Below, in pieces: positions 1 to 10,273 of a stretch of DNA of 64,000 bases. The translations under genes and the position numbers were made by a program. Numbering within the stretch: the first letter of the stretch is position 1; the number at the start of each line of letters is the position of its first letter. The stretch is from Polynucleobacter sp. MG-5-Ahmo-C2 (GTDB lineage: Bacteria > Pseudomonadota > Gammaproteobacteria > Burkholderiales > Burkholderiaceae), in NCBI RefSeq assembly GCF_018687735.1, contig NZ_CP061304.1:868001-932000 (forward strand). The letters run 5' to 3'. Under the pieces are notes generated by a model. That model did no database searches. It was not told the DNA's origin and saw nothing but the letters and a program-made list of their open reading frames with translations.

Positions 1-1
1 A

Positions 2-364
2 ACTCAAGACCGATTCAGCCTCATGTTCCAGATTGCTTCATTGCTAAACGGGGATAGCAAAATTGATGAGGCTGGAAGTATTCGTGCATTGCCGGTAGTT
101 GATTACAACACGGTTGAAATGTGGCAATTTAAAAGTTATGGTGAGGCTATCTCCGAGGATATTCCGACCCTGGGAAGGTCTGTTAACCGTCATTACGCTT
201 TGATGCAGCGTGAAAATGACCCCTATAAGCGCCAGGTGGACATTTGGTTAGCTAAAGATCTCGAGTGGCTGCCGGGCAGAATTCGCTCCCAGGAGGCTAG
301 TGGCAGGGTTCTTGAGCTTGTTTTTAAGCAAAAGAGCCCCATACCGCCGACAGCATTGCCCTAA
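2..364 (+). CDS. DUF3108 domain protein, C-terminal part (5' end outside window)
   Basis: The frame is open from the window edge, so the N-terminus is missing. A Met codon at 23 is internal to the open frame and is probably not the start. The visible ~120 residues resemble the end of DUF3108 proteins, which are exported proteins of unknown function common in Burkholderiales. The tail has the pattern of alternating short strands ending in RVLELVFKQK. The stop overlaps by 4 nt the stop of the convergent ion-channel gene. The family call rests on resemblance only. Confidence 0.6.
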   Translation, partial: TQDRFSLMFQIASLLNGDSKIDEAGSIRALPVVDYNTVEMWQFKSYGEAISEDIPTLGRSVNRHYALMQRENDPYKRQVDIWLAKDLEWLPGRIRSQEASGRVLELVFKQKSPIPPTALP

Positions 365-888
365 AAACCCGATCCTGATTTGGGGTTTTGATTTGAGTGT
401 CCGAGCAGAGCCACCATCATTGAATATAGGGCCGCTCCAGACATGGATACTGCAAAGATTCCTGTAAACGAGATAATAATGGGCAAAATTCTCCAGTGCT
501 CGGTCAGGGTGTAATCGCCATATCCTACAGTTGTATACATTTCGCCTGCGAAGTAAAAGGTCTGTGGATTTGTTGGAAATACCTTAAGGGCCACGCAAAT
601 ATAGGCCCAAGCGATGATTTCTACGAAATGGGTTGCAATAATGAGCAAAATCGCGATAAAGTAAGAAACAAAATTGGCGCCATAGATCCGTTTATTTTCT
701 AGCTGCTGATCAAGCCAATGAAAAGCGCCAGCAATCGACAAAACGATCATGCCGTGAACCGTAAGCATGAAGCAAGCCAGAAGCAACACAAACCAAATTT
801 GCCCATTGCCCATATCCATATTAATTTCGCTGAAGAGTGTTGCAAAGCTGGGAAGGTCTGCATTACGGAAAAGGTCTATTAGGAACAT
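361..888 (-). CDS. Small potassium-type ion channel protein
   Basis: A 175-residue membrane protein with hydrophobic segments at about residues 30-57, 70-103 and 133-162. The pore signature TTVGYGD lies near residues 118-124, just before the last helix. TVGYGD is the K+ selectivity filter of the ion channel family (PF07885), so a tetrameric inner-membrane K+ channel is likely. No RCK/TrkA-N regulatory domain follows. The gene converges on the DUF3108 gene with a 4-nt stop overlap and is separate from the ankyrin gene upstream. The in vivo ion and the gating signal are unknown. Confidence 0.8.
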   Translation of the reverse strand: MFLIDLFRNADLPSFATLFSEINMDMGNGQIWFVLLLACFMLTVHGMIVLSIAGAFHWLDQQLENKRIYGANFVSYFIAILLIIATHFVEIIAWAYICVALKVFPTNPQTFYFAGEMYTTVGYGDYTLTEHWRILPIIISFTGIFAVSMSGAALYSMMVALLGHSNQNPKSGSGF

Positions 889-954
889 GGAAATTCTGAG
901 TGAAGATTACAAAAATATCTTATTTGACATAATAATGATTATACGCAAATATAC

Positions 955-1665
955 CTATGGGGATTTCGCTGGTGAGGACTTCATGGCCCGTTGATATGGC
1001 GTCTTGTAAAGCTTAAGCCATCGAGATCTTAAGCCATCTCCTATCCAAGGTTTATCGTAAATATCTGCAATATCAATAGCGCTTAATCCCAGCGCATTAC
1101 GAAGTTGTAAGTCTGCTCCTTGATCTAAGAGCAGCTTAACCAGTTGCTCATTCCCAGACTGCACTGCCATCATCAGAGGCGTTGTATTGTTTAAGCTTAA
1201 GGAGTCTACCGTAGCGCCATTAGCTATCAAAAACTGGGCAACTTCCAGGTGTCCTTTGGTGCAGGCGTAATGCAGCGGAGTCCAGCCTATGTGGTCAACC
1301 ATCGCTTTTTTCTTGAGCACAAGAGTTTTCACCAGAGGCAAATTACCTTGAATAGATGCAATCATCAACGGAGTTTCACCGCTTTTATTGGATAAATCTA
1401 CGTCAATTTTTGGGTCATTTATCAGTAAATCAATCACATTCGCCGAATTGTCTTTGATAGCCAAAATCAGCATAGGATTGCCATTTGCATCTACGGAATT
1501 GGGGTTTGCACCCTTAGAGAGTAAGTTTTTAACCTCAGCAACATCATCAAATTTTGCCGCTTTTGCAAAATCAGCTATTTGACTAGTGGTCTGTGCTTGA
1601 GCATGTTGGTTTAAGGCGCCCACGCAAGCAAAAATAAAAAGTAATTGGTTAAACTTTATTCTCAT
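955..1665 (-). CDS. Secreted ankyrin-repeat protein
   Basis: Begins with a typical Sec signal peptide (cleavage likely after AQA near residue 24). At least four ankyrin repeats of about 33 residues follow, with motifs such as GETPLMIASIQGNLPLV, GWTPLHYACTKGHLEVA and NTTPLMMAVQSGNEQLV. It probably acts in the periplasm as a protein-binding scaffold. Its ATG overlaps the stop of tatD by 4 nt, so the two are translationally coupled in an operon. Secreted ankyrin proteins next to tatD are frequent in Burkholderiales. The binding partner is unknown. Confidence 0.8.
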   Translation of the reverse strand: MRIKFNQLLFIFACVGALNQHAQAQTTSQIADFAKAAKFDDVAEVKNLLSKGANPNSVDANGNPMLILAIKDNSANVIDLLINDPKIDVDLSNKSGETPLMIASIQGNLPLVKTLVLKKKAMVDHIGWTPLHYACTKGHLEVAQFLIANGATVDSLSLNNTTPLMMAVQSGNEQLVKLLLDQGADLQLRNALGLSAIDIADIYDKPWIGDGLRSRWLKLYKTPYQRAMKSSPAKSP

Positions 1666-2453
1666 GAATAAGTTCTATCTATATGAAAACATTGGTAAAA
1701 ATTAGATGAAGTTTGATTTGCAAGCTCCTCAAGCTCTAGCCCTTTGAGGTCGGCAATGAATTCGCCAACTTTCGCTACCCAGGCTGGTTCATTAATCTTG
1801 CCGCGGTAGGGAATGGGCGCCAAATAGGGAGAATCTGTTTCAATGAGCATCCTCTCTAATGGTACAGCCTTGCAGGTTGCCTGCAGGTCTTTAGCGCTTT
1901 TAAAGGTCACAATCCCTGAAAAGGAGATGTAAAAACCTAAGTCCATAGCTGCTTGCGCTACCTCTAGGCTTTCAGTAAAGCAATGCATTACACCGCCAAT
2001 TTTTTCAGCGCCCTCTTCTTTTAGTATCTTGATCGTATCCTCTGATGCAGAGCGAGTGTGGATGATCAGGGGCTTTTTAGAGGCTATGGCTGCTCTGATG
2101 TGGGTCCTAAATCGATCGCGCTGCCACTGCATTGATTCATAACTGCGATCACCCATACGGTAGTAATCAAGACCAGTTTCGCCAATGGCAACAATTTTGG
2201 GGTGCTTTAGCGCAGTCTCGACCAGGAAATCATAACTGGGCTCAGGCGTGTCTTCGTAGTCTGGATGAACCCCTACAGAAGCGTACAAATGAGGGTGCTC
2301 CTCGGCCAGCTTGAGGACATTGGGAAAGTCAGGCAAGTCTACGGAAACGCACAAGGCATTGCTAACCTTTGCGGACTCCATGTTTGCCAATACCTCTGGC
2401 AAGCGAGACTGAAATTCTGGGAAATCGAGATGGCAATGGGAGTCTATGAACAT
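1662..2453 (-). CDS. tatD: TatD family metal-dependent hydrolase
   Basis: A 263-residue TIM-barrel hydrolase of the TatD DNase family. The N-terminal metal-binding motif SHCHLDF, GETGLDYYR with its metal-binding Glu, HTRSA, MHCF and the late ETDSPYLAP motif are all visible. Family members are cytosolic 3'-5' exonucleases or deoxyribonucleases. In this position, downstream of holB, it corresponds to the E. coli YcfH-type gene beside holB and tmk. It is followed by the ankyrin gene with a 4-nt overlap. The length is normal for the family. Confidence 0.92.
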   Translation of the reverse strand: MFIDSHCHLDFPEFQSRLPEVLANMESAKVSNALCVSVDLPDFPNVLKLAEEHPHLYASVGVHPDYEDTPEPSYDFLVETALKHPKIVAIGETGLDYYRMGDRSYESMQWQRDRFRTHIRAAIASKKPLIIHTRSASEDTIKILKEEGAEKIGGVMHCFTESLEVAQAAMDLGFYISFSGIVTFKSAKDLQATCKAVPLERMLIETDSPYLAPIPYRGKINEPAWVAKVGEFIADLKGLELEELANQTSSNFYQCFHIDRTYS

Positions 2454-2484
2454 GACTGGCTATTTTAGACTGCCTAAGCCTAAT

Positions 2485-3627
2485 TTAAGTCTCAAATACC
2501 TGTTGGTATTGGGAAAGTAAGGCCTCTAATTGAACGCGGTTCGCCAAGGGGTGATTCTCATGGCGACGGGCTTGAACCAGGGATTTCCAAAATTGATGAA
2601 GTTTTGGGATCTTTGCTGTTTGAGATAGACCCCTCAAGGTGGAGAGATGCTTGGGGTAATAACGAGGGTTGCCGCCTTGTGAAACGGCTTGCAAATCTGA
2701 AGTCCAACGTTGCATTGCCGCTAATAAATAACTGTATTGAGCTTTGTGGATCTTTTCTGCAGCATCTAACCAATTTATCCGCAAACCCTGGGACATTGAT
2801 TGGAGCAAATAGCGCGAAGCCTGAATAGAAATCGTTAACTCATCTTTCTCATCCTGATTATTTCTGGCAACCAGGAAATCCAGGACAGAGTATGGCGCCC
2901 CACCCTGTTCATCGTAAATGGTTTCTATATCAGCGTCATTGACTTTAAGACCGCCAACTTTCGGCAATTCTGTACGTAACCAGGCCAAACCTTGCTCCCG
3001 ATCAGGTCGTGGTGCAGTAAGCAAGCGACAACGAGAGCGAATGGTTGGCAAAACACGATCCACGCGATCAGCCAACAAGATAAAGATGGTATTTGCTGGC
3101 GGCTCTTCCAAGGTTTTCAGCAAAGTGTTCGCTGAATCTGAGCGTAACATTTCTAAAGGGTAAATCAATATCACGCGATTACCACCTCGGTGCGAGCCAA
3201 TAGAGAGGCTTTCAATGGCGCTGCGAGTCTCTTCAATAGAAATATTTTTCTTTTCCTTTTTTTCGCTAGACTCACCATCGGAATCGTCACGAGAGGATTT
3301 ACCTTTTTTTGGCGCCTCATCGCTGTCATAGTTTGCATGCGGCAAGAGTTTTCGATGGGTTTCAGGCAAAAGGGCAATAAAATCGGGATGGTTGCCAGTG
3401 TTAAACCAATGGCAGGCCTCACATTGATTACAAGGGCATGAGGCTTCGAGAGCGCCTTCGCACAAAAGAGACTTTGCAAGCTCAATGGCAAATGCGAACT
3501 TACCAATACCCGATTGACCATGTAACAGAATCGCATTTGGGCAATTGGCAAAATCCATGCTATCCCATAATGGTTGCAACCATGGGGCCACACACCTTTC
3601 ATGCACTAGAGACATCGAGTCATTCAT
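2485..3627 (-). CDS. holB: DNA polymerase III delta' subunit
   Basis: A 380-residue clamp-loader subunit. It shows a P-loop-like GQSGIGK near residue 40, a zinc-binding cysteine cluster (CPCNQCEAC) around residues 63-70, and the SRC motif (IRSRCR) near residue 200. It contains a charged low-complexity insert (DSDGESSEKKEKK, about residues 115-130) between the zinc module and the helix that follows. The start ATG directly follows the tmk stop (no gap), a conserved tmk-holB arrangement. A second in-frame ATG lies four codons in. Confidence 0.93.
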   Translation of the reverse strand: MNDSMSLVHERCVAPWLQPLWDSMDFANCPNAILLHGQSGIGKFAFAIELAKSLLCEGALEASCPCNQCEACHWFNTGNHPDFIALLPETHRKLLPHANYDSDEAPKKGKSSRDDSDGESSEKKEKKNISIEETRSAIESLSIGSHRGGNRVILIYPLEMLRSDSANTLLKTLEEPPANTIFILLADRVDRVLPTIRSRCRLLTAPRPDREQGLAWLRTELPKVGGLKVNDADIETIYDEQGGAPYSVLDFLVARNNQDEKDELTISIQASRYLLQSMSQGLRINWLDAAEKIHKAQYSYLLAAMQRWTSDLQAVSQGGNPRYYPKHLSTLRGLSQTAKIPKLHQFWKSLVQARRHENHPLANRVQLEALLSQYQQVFET

Positions 3628-4266
3628 TTAGATGTTGAAACCCAAATTCTTTAAGCCATTCCAAATGGCATCCGGGGTTTGAGTGGCATCTACTAGGTGA
3701 AAACGCTTGGGATCTTCCTTGGCCCGACGGAGGTATTCTTGGCGAACCTTTTCAAAGAAGTTCAAATCCATTTTTTCAAACTTATCTGGAGCACGCACTT
3801 TAGACCTGCGGGCTTCAGCAACCTCGCCTGGTAAATCAAAAAGGATCGTTAAATTAGGCTGCAACAAAGACCCATTTGCTCGGCCTTGAACCCAATGCTC
3901 AAGTTCATTTAATTTATGTAGGCTTAAGCCCCGGCCCCCACCCTGATAGGCAAAGCTGGCATCAGTAAAGCGATCAGAGATCACAATTTTCCCAAGCTCC
4001 AAGGCAGGCTCTATTACCTGAGCGATATGTTCGCGACGCGCAGCAAACATTAATAAGGCTTCCGTTTCAAGATTCATCGGCGCATCTAATAAAAGCGCCC
4101 TGAGTTGTTCGCCTAAGGCTGTTCCACCAGGTTCGCGTGTCATCACTACTTCACGATCGGGGTAGCGTGCTTGCATCAGCTTTTGAAATGACTCAATATG
4201 CGTGCTTTTACCGGCGCCATCAATACCTTCAAAGCTGATGAAATATCCTGGATACATTGATGTCAT
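3628..4266 (-). CDS. tmk: Thymidylate kinase
   Basis: Phosphorylates dTMP to dTDP. The 212-residue protein has the P-loop [11 protein letters not shown], the DR(F/Y) motif [18 protein letters not shown], and a late region with basic residues (RRAKEDP) of the LID type. It lies between mltG and holB in the usual proteobacterial order mltG-tmk-holB. The Met three codons in, just before YPGYF, is an alternative start. Confidence 0.95.
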   Translation of the reverse strand: MTSMYPGYFISFEGIDGAGKSTHIESFQKLMQARYPDREVVMTREPGGTALGEQLRALLLDAPMNLETEALLMFAARREHIAQVIEPALELGKIVISDRFTDASFAYQGGGRGLSLHKLNELEHWVQGRANGSLLQPNLTILFDLPGEVAEARRSKVRAPDKFEKMDLNFFEKVRQEYLRRAKEDPKRFHLVDATQTPDAIWNGLKNLGFNI

Positions 4267-4288
4267 ATGGGTAAGAAATTCAATCTTA

Positions 4289-5356
4289 TTAATGGGATGT
4301 TGCTTTTGATTTACGCTGATACTTATCTACTGCTGCCTCATGTTCATTTAAGCTCTGCGAAAAATGACTGGATCCATCCCCTTTGGCCACAAAAAATAGA
4401 GCATTGCTTAAAGCTGGATGTGCTGCTGCCTGTATAGAATCTTTGCTAGGCATGGCAATGGGTGTCGGTGGCAATCCCTTACGCATATAAGTATTGTAGG
4501 CACTATCCCTGCGAAGGTCTGCTTTACGCAAATCACCGTCGAATTTTGGCCCAATACCGTAGATCACTGTCGGATCAGTTTGAAGTATCATGCCCTTATT
4601 TAATCTATTGGTAAAGACAGCCGCAATCAAACCTCGATCGCTAGAGCGCCCTGTTTCCTTTTCTACAATCGAAGCCAGTATCAAGAGCTCATATGGTGTT
4701 TTTATGGGTGAACGGCTTTCTTTCTGAGACCAAGTTTGGCTCAATTGCTTTTGCATAGCCTGGGAAGCTTGGCGATAAATGCTGATATCAGGCTCATCTG
4801 GATCGAAGACATAAGTATCCGGTAGAAAAATACCCTCTAAGCCCGGGTAATTGAGATTAAGAGTTTGCATTAGTTCATTGGCACTCATCCCCTTGGTTTG
4901 ATGAATCAATGCGGGGTGTGAATCAATCAAATTTCTTAATTGCCAAATCGTCATACCAGGAATGATGGCAATACTCTCCTTGACCCTATCGCCTCTGGAA
5001 AATTGAAGAAGAATCGCTCCTAAGCTGGCGTTATTTGGTAAAAGGTAGGTGCCTGGTTTTAACTTGGATGCAACAAATAAGGCTCTAGCAGCAATCTGAA
5101 ATGGTATTGAGGGCGTTGATATCCCCTGTTCTTGTAGTTGCTGAGAGATGCTAGCGAGTCCAGATTGCGGTTTGATTTTGATTTTATATGCCGGCAAATC
5201 ACCAACATTTGGCTTGGACGGCACTACAGGCCAAAAAAATAAGGCACCGTAGACAAGCCCAATCATCGTAAGAATTCCATATAGCAAAGCCCTAAAGCCT
5301 TGACTATGTGTTTTTTGATTAGGAAAACGACCTCTTCCCTGAATTTTTCTGCTCAT
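4289..5356 (-). CDS. mltG: Endolytic peptidoglycan transglycosylase MltG
   Basis: YceG-like enzyme that cleaves nascent glycan strands at the inner membrane and ends their elongation. The sequence has a basic N-terminus and one membrane anchor at about residues 24-46. The LysM-like region with TYLLP is followed by the catalytic segment containing [10 protein letters not shown], whose Glu is catalytic, and by [10 protein letters not shown]. Only 20 bp separate its start from the divergent ygfZ start, so a shorter form starting just before the membrane anchor is conceivable. It heads the mltG-tmk-holB-tatD-ankyrin gene run. Confidence 0.93.
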   Translation of the reverse strand: MSRKIQGRGRFPNQKTHSQGFRALLYGILTMIGLVYGALFFWPVVPSKPNVGDLPAYKIKIKPQSGLASISQQLQEQGISTPSIPFQIAARALFVASKLKPGTYLLPNNASLGAILLQFSRGDRVKESIAIIPGMTIWQLRNLIDSHPALIHQTKGMSANELMQTLNLNYPGLEGIFLPDTYVFDPDEPDISIYRQASQAMQKQLSQTWSQKESRSPIKTPYELLILASIVEKETGRSSDRGLIAAVFTNRLNKGMILQTDPTVIYGIGPKFDGDLRKADLRRDSAYNTYMRKGLPPTPIAMPSKDSIQAAAHPALSNALFFVAKGDGSSHFSQSLNEHEAAVDKYQRKSKATSH

Positions 5357-5376
5357 CAGGCTATGATAAAAGGGTC

Positions 5377-6354
5377 ATGATGAATAAGCCCAAAAACCCA
5401 CCAAATCAAGCAACTTTGCCCCAGTGGGGACTAATTTTTATTGAAGGTGAAGATGCTGCTAGTTTTTTACAGGGCCAGCTCAGTAATTCAGTTTTGGGCT
5501 TGAATCGCAGCTTTCCACCGCAACTCGCACAGGCTTATGGCTCAGTAAGGTTGACCGGTTACTGCAGCCCTAAAGGGAGATTGTTGGCAAGTGCCTGGCT
5601 GGGGCTTTTTCCAAGCGATGAGCATTCCGCAGATCGTTTTGCGCTATTCATTTCAAGAGATATTGCGGCAACAACAGCTAAGCGTTTGTCCATGTTTGTT
5701 CTGCGCTCGAAAGTTAAAGTAGTTGATGCTTCATCCGAATGGGATATTTTTGGATATTGTGCTAACCCTGAAGATCTTCAACATCTGACTGCAGAGCTTG
5801 GTCAGATTGGAATGCGTTTGCCTGATGTCTTCACTCAAGACCAAATCTATGCGCGTGCCTTGATCGCACAAAAAAATAAAGATCTAGATAAATCCCTAAA
5901 TAATGATTCTACGCAATGGGATCATCTTGAAGTAATGAGCGCCATTCCAAGAATCGTTCAAGCAACGCAGGAACAGTTTGTACCGCAAATGATCAATTTC
6001 GAATCGGTTGCAGGTGTCGATTTCAAAAAAGGTTGCTACCCTGGACAAGAAATCGTAGCTCGCAGTCAATATCGTGGCGCCATTAAAAGACGTCTGCAAT
6101 TGGCTCATACTGCAAAAAATTCCTTAGGCGAGCAATCGATCGCCCCAGGCGTAGAGCTTTTTCACAGCGGTGACCCAGACCAACCAACCGGCATGGTAGT
6201 TTTATCCTCTTACGCTCCTCAGGACCTTAATAGAATCGATTTTCAGATTGAATGCAAACTAGAGGCGCTCGAAAGTGGGGAAATTCATCTAGGAAGCACA
6301 GCAGGACCTGTGTTAAAAATAGATACATTGCCTTATCCATTGATCGAAATCTAA
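5377..6354 (+). CDS. ygfZ: YgfZ/GcvT-domain Fe-S cluster maintenance protein
   Basis: A 325-residue folate-binding protein of the GcvT/YgfZ family that supports repair or assembly of iron-sulfur enzymes. The diagnostic motif KGCYPGQEIVARSQYRG, with its conserved Cys, occurs near residue 215. It starts divergently 20 bp from mltG and is followed at 12 bp by the NRDE gene, likely one transcript. The length matches betaproteobacterial members. Confidence 0.9.
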   Translation: MMNKPKNPPNQATLPQWGLIFIEGEDAASFLQGQLSNSVLGLNRSFPPQLAQAYGSVRLTGYCSPKGRLLASAWLGLFPSDEHSADRFALFISRDIAATTAKRLSMFVLRSKVKVVDASSEWDIFGYCANPEDLQHLTAELGQIGMRLPDVFTQDQIYARALIAQKNKDLDKSLNNDSTQWDHLEVMSAIPRIVQATQEQFVPQMINFESVAGVDFKKGCYPGQEIVARSQYRGAIKRRLQLAHTAKNSLGEQSIAPGVELFHSGDPDQPTGMVVLSSYAPQDLNRIDFQIECKLEALESGEIHLGSTAGPVLKIDTLPYPLIEI

Positions 6355-6366
6355 ACTTTTACCGAT

Positions 6367-7224
6367 ATGTGCCTCATTCTCTTCGCCTGGAAATCACATC
6401 CCGACTATCCATTGGTAGTTGCGGCTAATCGTGATGAGTTTTATGAGCGCGATACCGAAGGAATCTCTTGGTGGCCAGAACACCCTCATATATTGGCTGG
6501 CAGGGATCGTGCAGATGTATTGGGAAGTCCAGGCACATGGTTAGGTTTTAGTAAAGCCGGTAAATTTGCAGCCCTCACCAATGTGAGAGCGCCAAGTGAA
6601 AAAAATCCTGATTCAAGAACGCGTGGCGAACTTTCTTTGATGTATCTTGCCGGAAAAGATGGCCCTGCTGGCTTTATTCAAGAGAATGTGAAGCGCTTTC
6701 AAAACTACAACGGCTTCAATCTCTTGATGGCTGACCTGAGTAATCCTGAGAATGCTGAGATGCATTGGGTGAGCAACCGGATGATGATGGGGCAAAATAT
6801 TCGCCCACGCAAGGTCTTTCCTCATCAACCTTTGGAAGCTGGTGTTTATGGGCTTTCTAACGCTATGCTAGATACCCCATGGCCCAAGGTAAATCATCGT
6901 GTAGCTGCATTCGCACAAACGCTGGCTATGGATAGCGGAAGACTTAAGAATGCAGATCAATATCTAAAACTGTTGTCTGACACTCACTGCGCAAGTGATC
7001 ATGAGTTACCGAATACAGGGGTGAGTCGCGAGTGGGAAAAAGCCCTTTCACCCGCTTTTATTAAAACGGATACTTATGGCACCCGCTCAAGTACTGTCTT
7101 AAGGGTTCGCAAAGATGGTCAGTTTGAAATGGTGGAGCGTCGATTCGATGCTACTGGCACAGTTGGTCACGACGTCATTACAGGCGCTTTGAGTGTTGCG
7201 CCAGGCTCCAACCTTTCGGTTTAA
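6367..7224 (+). CDS. NRDE (TANGO2-type) family protein
   Basis: A 285-residue protein beginning MCLILFAW with the family-naming NRDEFYERDT motif at residues 25-34, and later WLGFSKAGKFAALTNVR. This is the N-terminal-nucleophile-like TANGO2 family, whose eukaryotic members are linked to haem and lipid handling. The bacterial role is unsettled. The Cys at residue 2 could act as an N-terminal nucleophile after Met removal. It sits 12 bp behind ygfZ and converges on the thioesterase gene with a 3-bp gap. Confidence 0.88.
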   Translation: MCLILFAWKSHPDYPLVVAANRDEFYERDTEGISWWPEHPHILAGRDRADVLGSPGTWLGFSKAGKFAALTNVRAPSEKNPDSRTRGELSLMYLAGKDGPAGFIQENVKRFQNYNGFNLLMADLSNPENAEMHWVSNRMMMGQNIRPRKVFPHQPLEAGVYGLSNAMLDTPWPKVNHRVAAFAQTLAMDSGRLKNADQYLKLLSDTHCASDHELPNTGVSREWEKALSPAFIKTDTYGTRSSTVLRVRKDGQFEMVERRFDATGTVGHDVITGALSVAPGSNLSV

Positions 7225-7227
7225 TAC

Positions 7228-7719
7228 TTAATCGTTTATCTCACCACGCAGGTCGTCGTTTACAACTCGACTCCCATCAGCATTGCGAGTGGCTAGGCGC
7301 TTTAGGTATTTAAATGTCCCCGTAGCCATGCAACAAATTTCACCCTGATCGTTATAAAGCTTTGCCTCACAGAAAGCCATCGTCGCTGTACTACGCACGG
7401 TATCAGCCTTAACACGCAGTATTCCGTTAGCAGCCTGCATAAAATTATTTTTCAATTCAATCGTGACGACACTGCGATCAGCTGGATCACCTGATCTGGC
7501 TGCCACAGCCATGGCAACATCCATGAGCGTTAGAAGAACGCCACCATGAGCAACCGCCCAGGTATTGGTATGTTCGGGCTTTAGGGCGAGGAGAATCTCG
7601 CCTTTGCCCATTTCAGCGCTGAGGCACCGAACCCCTAGCAATTTTAAAAATGGGACATTTAATTCCTCGCCTAAATTGGCAAGCTGGGTTTGTGGGTTGG
7701 TTTGGACTTGTTTGTTCAT
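7228..7719 (-). CDS. PaaI-type hotdog-fold thioesterase
   Basis: A 163-residue protein with the 4HBT/PaaI core HGGVLLTLMDVAMAVAA near residues 60-75, followed by strand patterns ending in GTFKYLK. Members hydrolyse acyl-CoA thioesters as dimers or tetramers in the cytosol. The substrate cannot be read from the sequence. It is transcribed toward the NRDE gene and divergently from selO. Confidence 0.85.
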   Translation of the reverse strand: MNKQVQTNPQTQLANLGEELNVPFLKLLGVRCLSAEMGKGEILLALKPEHTNTWAVAHGGVLLTLMDVAMAVAARSGDPADRSVVTIELKNNFMQAANGILRVKADTVRSTATMAFCEAKLYNDQGEICCMATGTFKYLKRLATRNADGSRVVNDDLRGEIND

Positions 7720-7774
7720 AGTGGGATTTTAGTAGCTCAAACGCCGTTTGGGAATTGCACCTAGAATAGTTCTT

Positions 7775-9241
7775 ATGGCCTTTACTTTAAGCGGCGATGA
7801 CGCCATTCAAACTCTACAACCAAGTCCAATACCAGAGCCTTACTGGGTGGCTTTTTCCGCCTCAGCGGCAAAATTAGTCAATATAGCGCTGAAGGATGAT
7901 GGTTACCCACAAGATGATGCGTGGCTAGACGCATTGGCGGGCAATGCATTAGAGACCCAATCTTTGAAGTTTTCTAACCCGATTGCCACTGTTTATAGCG
8001 GACATCAATTTGGCGTCTGGGCTGGACAACTTGGTGATGGGCGCGCCATTCTTTTGGGCGATATCAACGGTCAAGAGTTGCAATTAAAGGGGGCAGGTAA
8101 AACGCGTTATTCCCGCATGGGCGACGGCAGAGCCGTCCTTCGCTCCTCCATTCGAGAATTTCTATGTAGTGAAGCGATGCACGCCTTGGGCATCCCAACA
8201 AGTAGAGCCCTTGCGGTAGTCGGATCCGACTTACCGGTACGACGGGAAACGATGGAAACAGCTGCAGTGTGCGCCCGTTTGGCGCCAAGCTTTATCCGCA
8301 TCGGTCATTTTGAACACTTTGCATCAACCCAAAATATTGTTCAATTAAAAGAATTGGCCGATCTTTTGATAGACCAGCACTACCCCGATTGTCGTGACAG
8401 CAAAAATCCTTATTTGAACTTGTTCCAAAAAATCTGCGAACGGAACGCTAAGTTGGTTGCCCGGTGGCAAGCTGTCGGCTTTTGTCATGGTGTCCTCAAT
8501 AGCGACAACATTAGTGTCTTGGGACTCACCATCGACTATGGCCCTTTCGGCTTCTTAGATCAGTTTCAAGTCGACCACATTTGCAATCATAGTGATCAAG
8601 GTGGGCGCTATGCCTACCATCGCCAACCTCAAATCATGCATTGGAATATGGCTTGTTTAGCCAGTGCCTTTATTCCGCTACTGGAATTAGCTCATTCTGA
8701 AGCGGAGTCCCAGGAGCTTTTGAGCAATGCCCTCAGTGAATTTCCAGTGATCTATGGGCAGTCTTGGCAGGCGTTATTTAGGCAGAAACTGGGTCTGGAG
8801 TCGACACGCGATAATGATATCGAGTTGATTGAAAGACTGCTCAAGGCCATGCATGACTCAAGGGTGGATTTTACGAATCTATTTCGAAAGCTTGCTAACA
8901 TTAATACCAACGCCCCTGTGAGCGAAATCAAATTGCGTCATGACTTCATTGATCGAGACTCGATTGATCAATGGTTTAACGATTACATTGCACGCTTGAA
9001 GGTGGAATCGACTGTTGACGCTGATCGTAAATCTAAAATGAATGGTATCAACCCGAAATACCTATTGCGCAATCATCTTGCTCAGGTAGCTATTGAAAAA
9101 GCCCAGCAAAAAGATTTTTCTGAAGTGGCTAGGTTGCTGCAAATTTTGGAGAATCCTTTTGATGAGCAAGAGGAATATGAGGAATATGCAGTTCCACCAT
9201 CCCCAGATTTAGCAGCCATTGAAGTGAGCTGCTCTTCTTAA
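7775..9241 (+). CDS. selO: Protein adenylyltransferase SelO (YdiU)
   Basis: Pseudokinase-fold enzyme that AMPylates proteins, linked to redox stress. It shows [47 protein letters not shown] and DYGPFGFLD, which hold the nucleotide- and metal-binding residues. The protein ends IEVSCSS. Eukaryotic SelO has selenocysteine at this C-terminal position, and bacterial members use Cys as here. The ATG at 7775 is chosen over an upstream in-frame TTG at 7748 because homologues begin near this point. msrB, a redox-repair gene, follows 34 bp downstream. Confidence 0.93.
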   Translation: MAFTLSGDDAIQTLQPSPIPEPYWVAFSASAAKLVNIALKDDGYPQDDAWLDALAGNALETQSLKFSNPIATVYSGHQFGVWAGQLGDGRAILLGDINGQELQLKGAGKTRYSRMGDGRAVLRSSIREFLCSEAMHALGIPTSRALAVVGSDLPVRRETMETAAVCARLAPSFIRIGHFEHFASTQNIVQLKELADLLIDQHYPDCRDSKNPYLNLFQKICERNAKLVARWQAVGFCHGVLNSDNISVLGLTIDYGPFGFLDQFQVDHICNHSDQGGRYAYHRQPQIMHWNMACLASAFIPLLELAHSEAESQELLSNALSEFPVIYGQSWQALFRQKLGLESTRDNDIELIERLLKAMHDSRVDFTNLFRKLANINTNAPVSEIKLRHDFIDRDSIDQWFNDYIARLKVESTVDADRKSKMNGINPKYLLRNHLAQVAIEKAQQKDFSEVARLLQILENPFDEQEEYEEYAVPPSPDLAAIEVSCSS

Positions 9242-9275
9242 AGCTATATTGCGCATTCAACTTATCGGAGTTTTT

Positions 9276-9686
9276 ATGAAAAAGACAGATCCAGAATACA
9301 AAGAAATGCTTAGCGATATTGAATATCGAGTAACAAGAGAAGCCGCCACCGAAAGACCTTTCTCTGGCAAATATTGGGATCATTGGGATAAAGGTAGATA
9401 TACCTGTATTTGTTGTGCAACCCCCCTTTTTCTATCTGAAACGAAATTCGATGCTGGCTGTGGATGGCCCAGCTACAACAAACCAGAAGAGGAATCTGCT
9501 ATTAAGGAAATTAAAGATACCAGCCACGGGATGATTCGTACCGAAGTGCGTTGCGCCCATTGCGATGCCCATCTTGGCCATGTCTTTGAAGACGGACCCC
9601 ACCCTACCGGTTTACGCTATTGCATTAACTCTGCATCCCTTGGTTTTGAACCAAGCGCTAATGCAAAACAGACAAACGAGTCTTAA
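9276..9686 (+). CDS. msrB: Peptide-methionine (R)-S-oxide reductase
   Basis: Reduces methionine-R-sulfoxide in proteins. The 136-residue product has two zinc-binding CxxC pairs (CICC and CAHC), the motifs CGWPSYNKP and [10 protein letters not shown], and the catalytic Cys in [13 protein letters not shown]. The ATG at 9276 is preferred over an upstream TTG because a CGGAG ribosome site lies 5-9 bp before it. It lies behind selO and ahead of yciB on the same strand. Confidence 0.95.
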   Translation: MKKTDPEYKEMLSDIEYRVTREAATERPFSGKYWDHWDKGRYTCICCATPLFLSETKFDAGCGWPSYNKPEEESAIKEIKDTSHGMIRTEVRCAHCDAHLGHVFEDGPHPTGLRYCINSASLGFEPSANAKQTNES

Positions 9687-9724
9687 ATACGGTCTAAAAA
9701 CCAAATAGCTGGATAATCTCTTTT

Positions 9725-10273
9725 ATGAAATTTTTATTCGACCTATTCCCCATCATTCTGTTCTTTATTGCCTTCAAATTTGGCGATATCTACACCGCAA
9801 CAATTGTTGCTATGGTTGCGACCATTGGACAAATTTTGTGGGTTTACTATCGCCACCGCAAGATTGATGCCATGCAATGGATCAGCCTGGCAATGATTTT
9901 GGTATTTGGCAGTCTGACCATCTTTTTGCATGACAAGACCTTTATTCAGCTAAAGCCAACTGCCCTTTATTGGTTATTTGCGGCGGCCCTATTTATTAGC
10001 GCTCAATTCTTTGCAAAAAATTGGATACAGGTCCTCATGGGCAAGCAGGTAACACTCAAGGCAGAAAGTGCACATTCTGTTTGGCACCGCCTGAATATGG
10101 CTTGGGCTGCATTCTTCTTTCTGATGGGTGTGCTGAATCTCTATATCGCCTTTGAATATTCTGAAGAAACTTGGGTCAATTTCAAATTATTTGGTAGCAC
10201 AGGCTTACTAGTAGTCTTTGTCATTATTCAAGGTGTTTGGTTATCTCGCCATATGGAGCATCCATCTGAATGA
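9725..10273 (+). CDS. yciB: Septation protein A family inner-membrane protein
   Basis: A 182-residue polytopic protein beginning MKFLFDLFPIILFFIAFK, the conserved start of the YciB/IspZ family. About five to six membrane segments span the protein, and WHRLNMAWAAFF is a conserved loop. E. coli YciB interacts with envelope-elongation and septation proteins. The stop overlaps the bolA start by 4 nt, indicating translational coupling. Confidence 0.93.
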   Translation: MKFLFDLFPIILFFIAFKFGDIYTATIVAMVATIGQILWVYYRHRKIDAMQWISLAMILVFGSLTIFLHDKTFIQLKPTALYWLFAAALFISAQFFAKNWIQVLMGKQVTLKAESAHSVWHRLNMAWAAFFFLMGVLNLYIAFEYSEETWVNFKLFGSTGLLVVFVIIQGVWLSRHMEHPSE